Positions 6,054-7,766 of a DNA stretch of 7,766 bases are shown in pieces. A model generated the notes under the pieces. That model did not search any database, was not told the DNA's origin, and saw nothing but the letters and a program-made list of their open reading frames with translations. Source of the DNA: Aeriscardovia sp040773385 (GTDB lineage Bacteria; Actinomycetota; Actinomycetes; Actinomycetales; Bifidobacteriaceae); contig JAXGWH010000051.1 in the NCBI GenBank assembly GCA_040773385.1, positions 1 through 7,766 of the forward strand, read 5' to 3'. The number at the start of each line of letters is the position of its first letter. The stretch's first letter is position 1. The position numbers and the translations under genes were made by a program.

Positions 6054-7718
6054 ATGAACAAGATCATGAAACGGGTGCTGGCAGGTATTGCCTCAGCCGC
6101 GCTGGCCCTCGCTGGAATGGGCGCGACCGCCGCCACCGCGCAGGCAGACCAAAACCAGACCATCACCTTCACAGCAAGCACAGCCAAGCAGCTCGAAGGT
6201 CTGAATCTGAAGTACTACAGGATTGCCACTTACACCCAGTACGACGATGCCGGTAGTTCGAACCACAATTATGAGCTGAAGACCGCCGGATTCACCGGCG
6301 ACGCCGCCACCGAGAAGGATCCGGCGACGACCATCCGCTCCACAATCAAGACCATTCTGGGCACGAATGCCGGCAAGCTGCCGGACGACGCCGACCCTCT
6401 CGCCTGGGCACAGTCGCAGAACCCGGCGATCTTCCCGTATGATGCTTCTGATATGGGCACCAATTCCAATAATTCCCGTAAGCTTGCCACCGCTCTCAAG
6501 TCACTGGCGAAGAGTGAAGGCACTCTGGTGATCCCTAAAATCTCCCAGGACGACCCGACGCAGGCGACCATCTCGGTTCCCGCGGGTGTGTATGTCATCG
6601 TGGACAACGGCTCGACCAACCCCACCGTGCCGATCATTGTGCCAACAGGACCGCTCAAGAATCCGATCAGCGGGGCGACCTATGAAGGGAAGGTCAACAT
6701 CAAGAACACGTCGACGCCGACGATCACGAAGACATCGGATTGCACGACCGCCTCTATTGGCCAGGATTGCACCTATACGCTCACCACGACGATGCCGAAT
6801 ACGACAAATCATGACACCTACACGTTCACGGTCACCGATACCCCGGGGAAGGGTCTGACCGTCGATCCGACCACCGTCAAGATCGGTGCCACAGTGGCAA
6901 CGGCGACTGACGTGGCGTCGACCTCTGTCACCCCCAACGCTGCGTTTGAAGGTGACGGCACGAAGAAGATGACGATCACGCTTGACAAGACCCAGCTTGA
7001 GGCACTACCTATCACCGCGGGCAACAACATCGTCATCACTTACACGGCGCACCTCAACAAGGATGTCCTCTCGACAGGCTCCCTGAAGCACTCTGCCAAG
7101 AACTCCGTCGTCCTCAATCTCAACGGTGCCGTCTCGGCGTCGGTCGATGCCGAGATCGGGACCAGCGACTTCAGCTTCAAGAAGGTGTACGGCGACGGCG
7201 CCCCCGCCACCACCGCCACGTTCAGCGTCCAGGACACGACCACAAAAAAGTACCTTCAGAAACAAGGCGCGGACGGATCCTGGAGCTGGGGTGACGCGAC
7301 CCATGCGTACAACTTCACCGCGGACGATGATGGCGTCTACACATTCCAGGGTCTGGCCAACGGCACTTACAGGGTCTCCGAGACCAAGCAGGCCGATGGT
7401 GCCCTCTACATGTTCGGGAACTTCAACGTCACGATCAAGAACAGCGACACCGTTCCGGCGCAGTCAGCGGTGGCATCCGATCCGTGGGGTCTTGTCTCGA
7501 TCAAGAAGCAGACCGCGGCGACAGACGCGGTCGGCTCTACCCCGGCCACCCCGGCCAGCAGCGTGGTCGCCGTCGTCACTAATGTTCGCACCATCCGTCA
7601 GCTGCCGCTGACCGGTGCCGCGGGCATCATCCTCGCCGTGCTCATCGCCGCCGTGCTGTTCGCCGGCGCGTTCGTGCTGGTGTCGGTCTATCGCCGCAAG
7701 GCCGCGGCCCGTCGCTGA
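6054..7718 (+). CDS. fimA: LPXTG-anchored major pilin, isopeptide-forming (FimA-like), copy 2
   Basis: A 554-residue secreted shaft pilin, collinear with the copy at 2097-3752 and similar throughout. The start at 6054 has AAGGA 8 nt upstream and gives a normal signal peptide (MNKIMKRVLAGIAS..., cut near AQA-DQ at ~31). The N-terminal domain ends in YVIVDNG and VNIKN, with Lys217 as the likely sortase-linking lysine. Domain 2 has Lys226, Asp262 and Asn350 as the probable isopeptide set and Cys230/Cys239 as a probable disulfide. Domain 3 has Lys377 (SFKKVYGDG), Glu443 (VSETKQADGA) and Asn510 (VVTNVR). LPLTG at 517-521, a membrane helix and YRRKAAARR finish it. Differences from copy 1 lie mainly in surface loops, for example 66-75 and 200-212. 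Its third codon positions use more A and T than copy 1, so the pair is either an old duplication or has different sources. A class C sortase gene is expected next, outside the window. Confidence 0.94.
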   Translation: MNKIMKRVLAGIASAALALAGMGATAATAQADQNQTITFTASTAKQLEGLNLKYYRIATYTQYDDAGSSNHNYELKTAGFTGDAATEKDPATTIRSTIKTILGTNAGKLPDDADPLAWAQSQNPAIFPYDASDMGTNSNNSRKLATALKSLAKSEGTLVIPKISQDDPTQATISVPAGVYVIVDNGSTNPTVPIIVPTGPLKNPISGATYEGKVNIKNTSTPTITKTSDCTTASIGQDCTYTLTTTMPNTTNHDTYTFTVTDTPGKGLTVDPTTVKIGATVATATDVASTSVTPNAAFEGDGTKKMTITLDKTQLEALPITAGNNIVITYTAHLNKDVLSTGSLKHSAKNSVVLNLNGAVSASVDAEIGTSDFSFKKVYGDGAPATTATFSVQDTTTKKYLQKQGADGSWSWGDATHAYNFTADDDGVYTFQGLANGTYRVSETKQADGALYMFGNFNVTIKNSDTVPAQSAVASDPWGLVSIKKQTAATDAVGSTPATPASSVVAVVTNVRTIRQLPLTGAAGIILAVLIAAVLFAGAFVLVSVYRRKAAARR

Positions 7719-7734
7719 GACGCGGCTGAACGGT

Positions 7735-7766
7735 CCTGACCGGCCATGACGGGCCCTGACCGGCCA
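7735..7766. repeat. Direct repeat CCTGACCGGCCA with 20-nt period, cut by the window edge
   Basis: CCTGACCGGCCA occurs at 7735-7746 and again at 7755-7766, starting 16 nt after the pilin stop. CGGTC (7731-7735) and GACCG (7738-7742) also form a tiny inverted repeat, and GGCC recurs four-base palindromes through the stretch. It could be the start of a longer tandem array or the upstream arm of a terminator; the window ends inside it. Confidence 0.6.

Noticed and set aside
1..7766. tRNA, rRNA, CRISPR arrays, insertion sequences or prophage attachment sites
   Set aside because: No cloverleaf-like sequences, regularly spaced repeat-spacer units, transposase motifs or paired terminal repeats were seen by eye.

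Overview
The window looks like chromosomal DNA from a high-GC actinobacterium, most probably a Bifidobacterium. This rests on a membrane protein of the DUF3566 type (the family usually found directly after gyrA in Actinobacteria) followed by LPXTG-anchored, isopeptide-forming pilins of the bifidobacterial FimA style. The genus call is inference; no rRNA or other marker is present.

Layout: (1) 1-798, the 3' part of a DUF3566 gene, entering from the left edge. (2) 908-1837 on the minus strand, a complete aldo/keto reductase converging on it. (3) 1838-2096, a divergent, strikingly AT-rich control region with three small inverted repeats and a 10-nt tandem repeat in the leader of the next gene. 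(4) 2097-3752, a first major pilin (551 aa, LPMTG), followed by a strong stem-loop that probably ends its transcript. (5) 3753-4145, an intergenic stretch with that terminator and a candidate promoter for a second unit; it shares a GTGATTTT...CACAGTT motif with the first pilin's upstream region. (6) 4146-5933, a large surface protein gene (presumed tip or ancillary pilin) with signal peptide, long ectodomain, Listeria-Bacteroides-type repeats and an LPQTG anchor. As given, it is broken in two places: one extra C in the signal-peptide coding region, and a 100-nt-short repeat unit that shifts the frame. (7) 6054-7718, a second major pilin (554 aa, LPLTG), collinear with the first. (8) a 20-nt direct repeat running off the right edge.

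If the parts work as in known sortase-assembled pili, the two FimA-like proteins would be polymerised by a class C sortase into shafts and the product of the middle gene would sit at the tip or as a minor subunit. No sortase lies in the window; it would be expected just downstream. The most noteworthy points are the doubly frameshifted adhesin between two paralogous shaft pilins, the mechanistic trace left at its second lesion, and the shared upstream palindromic motif.
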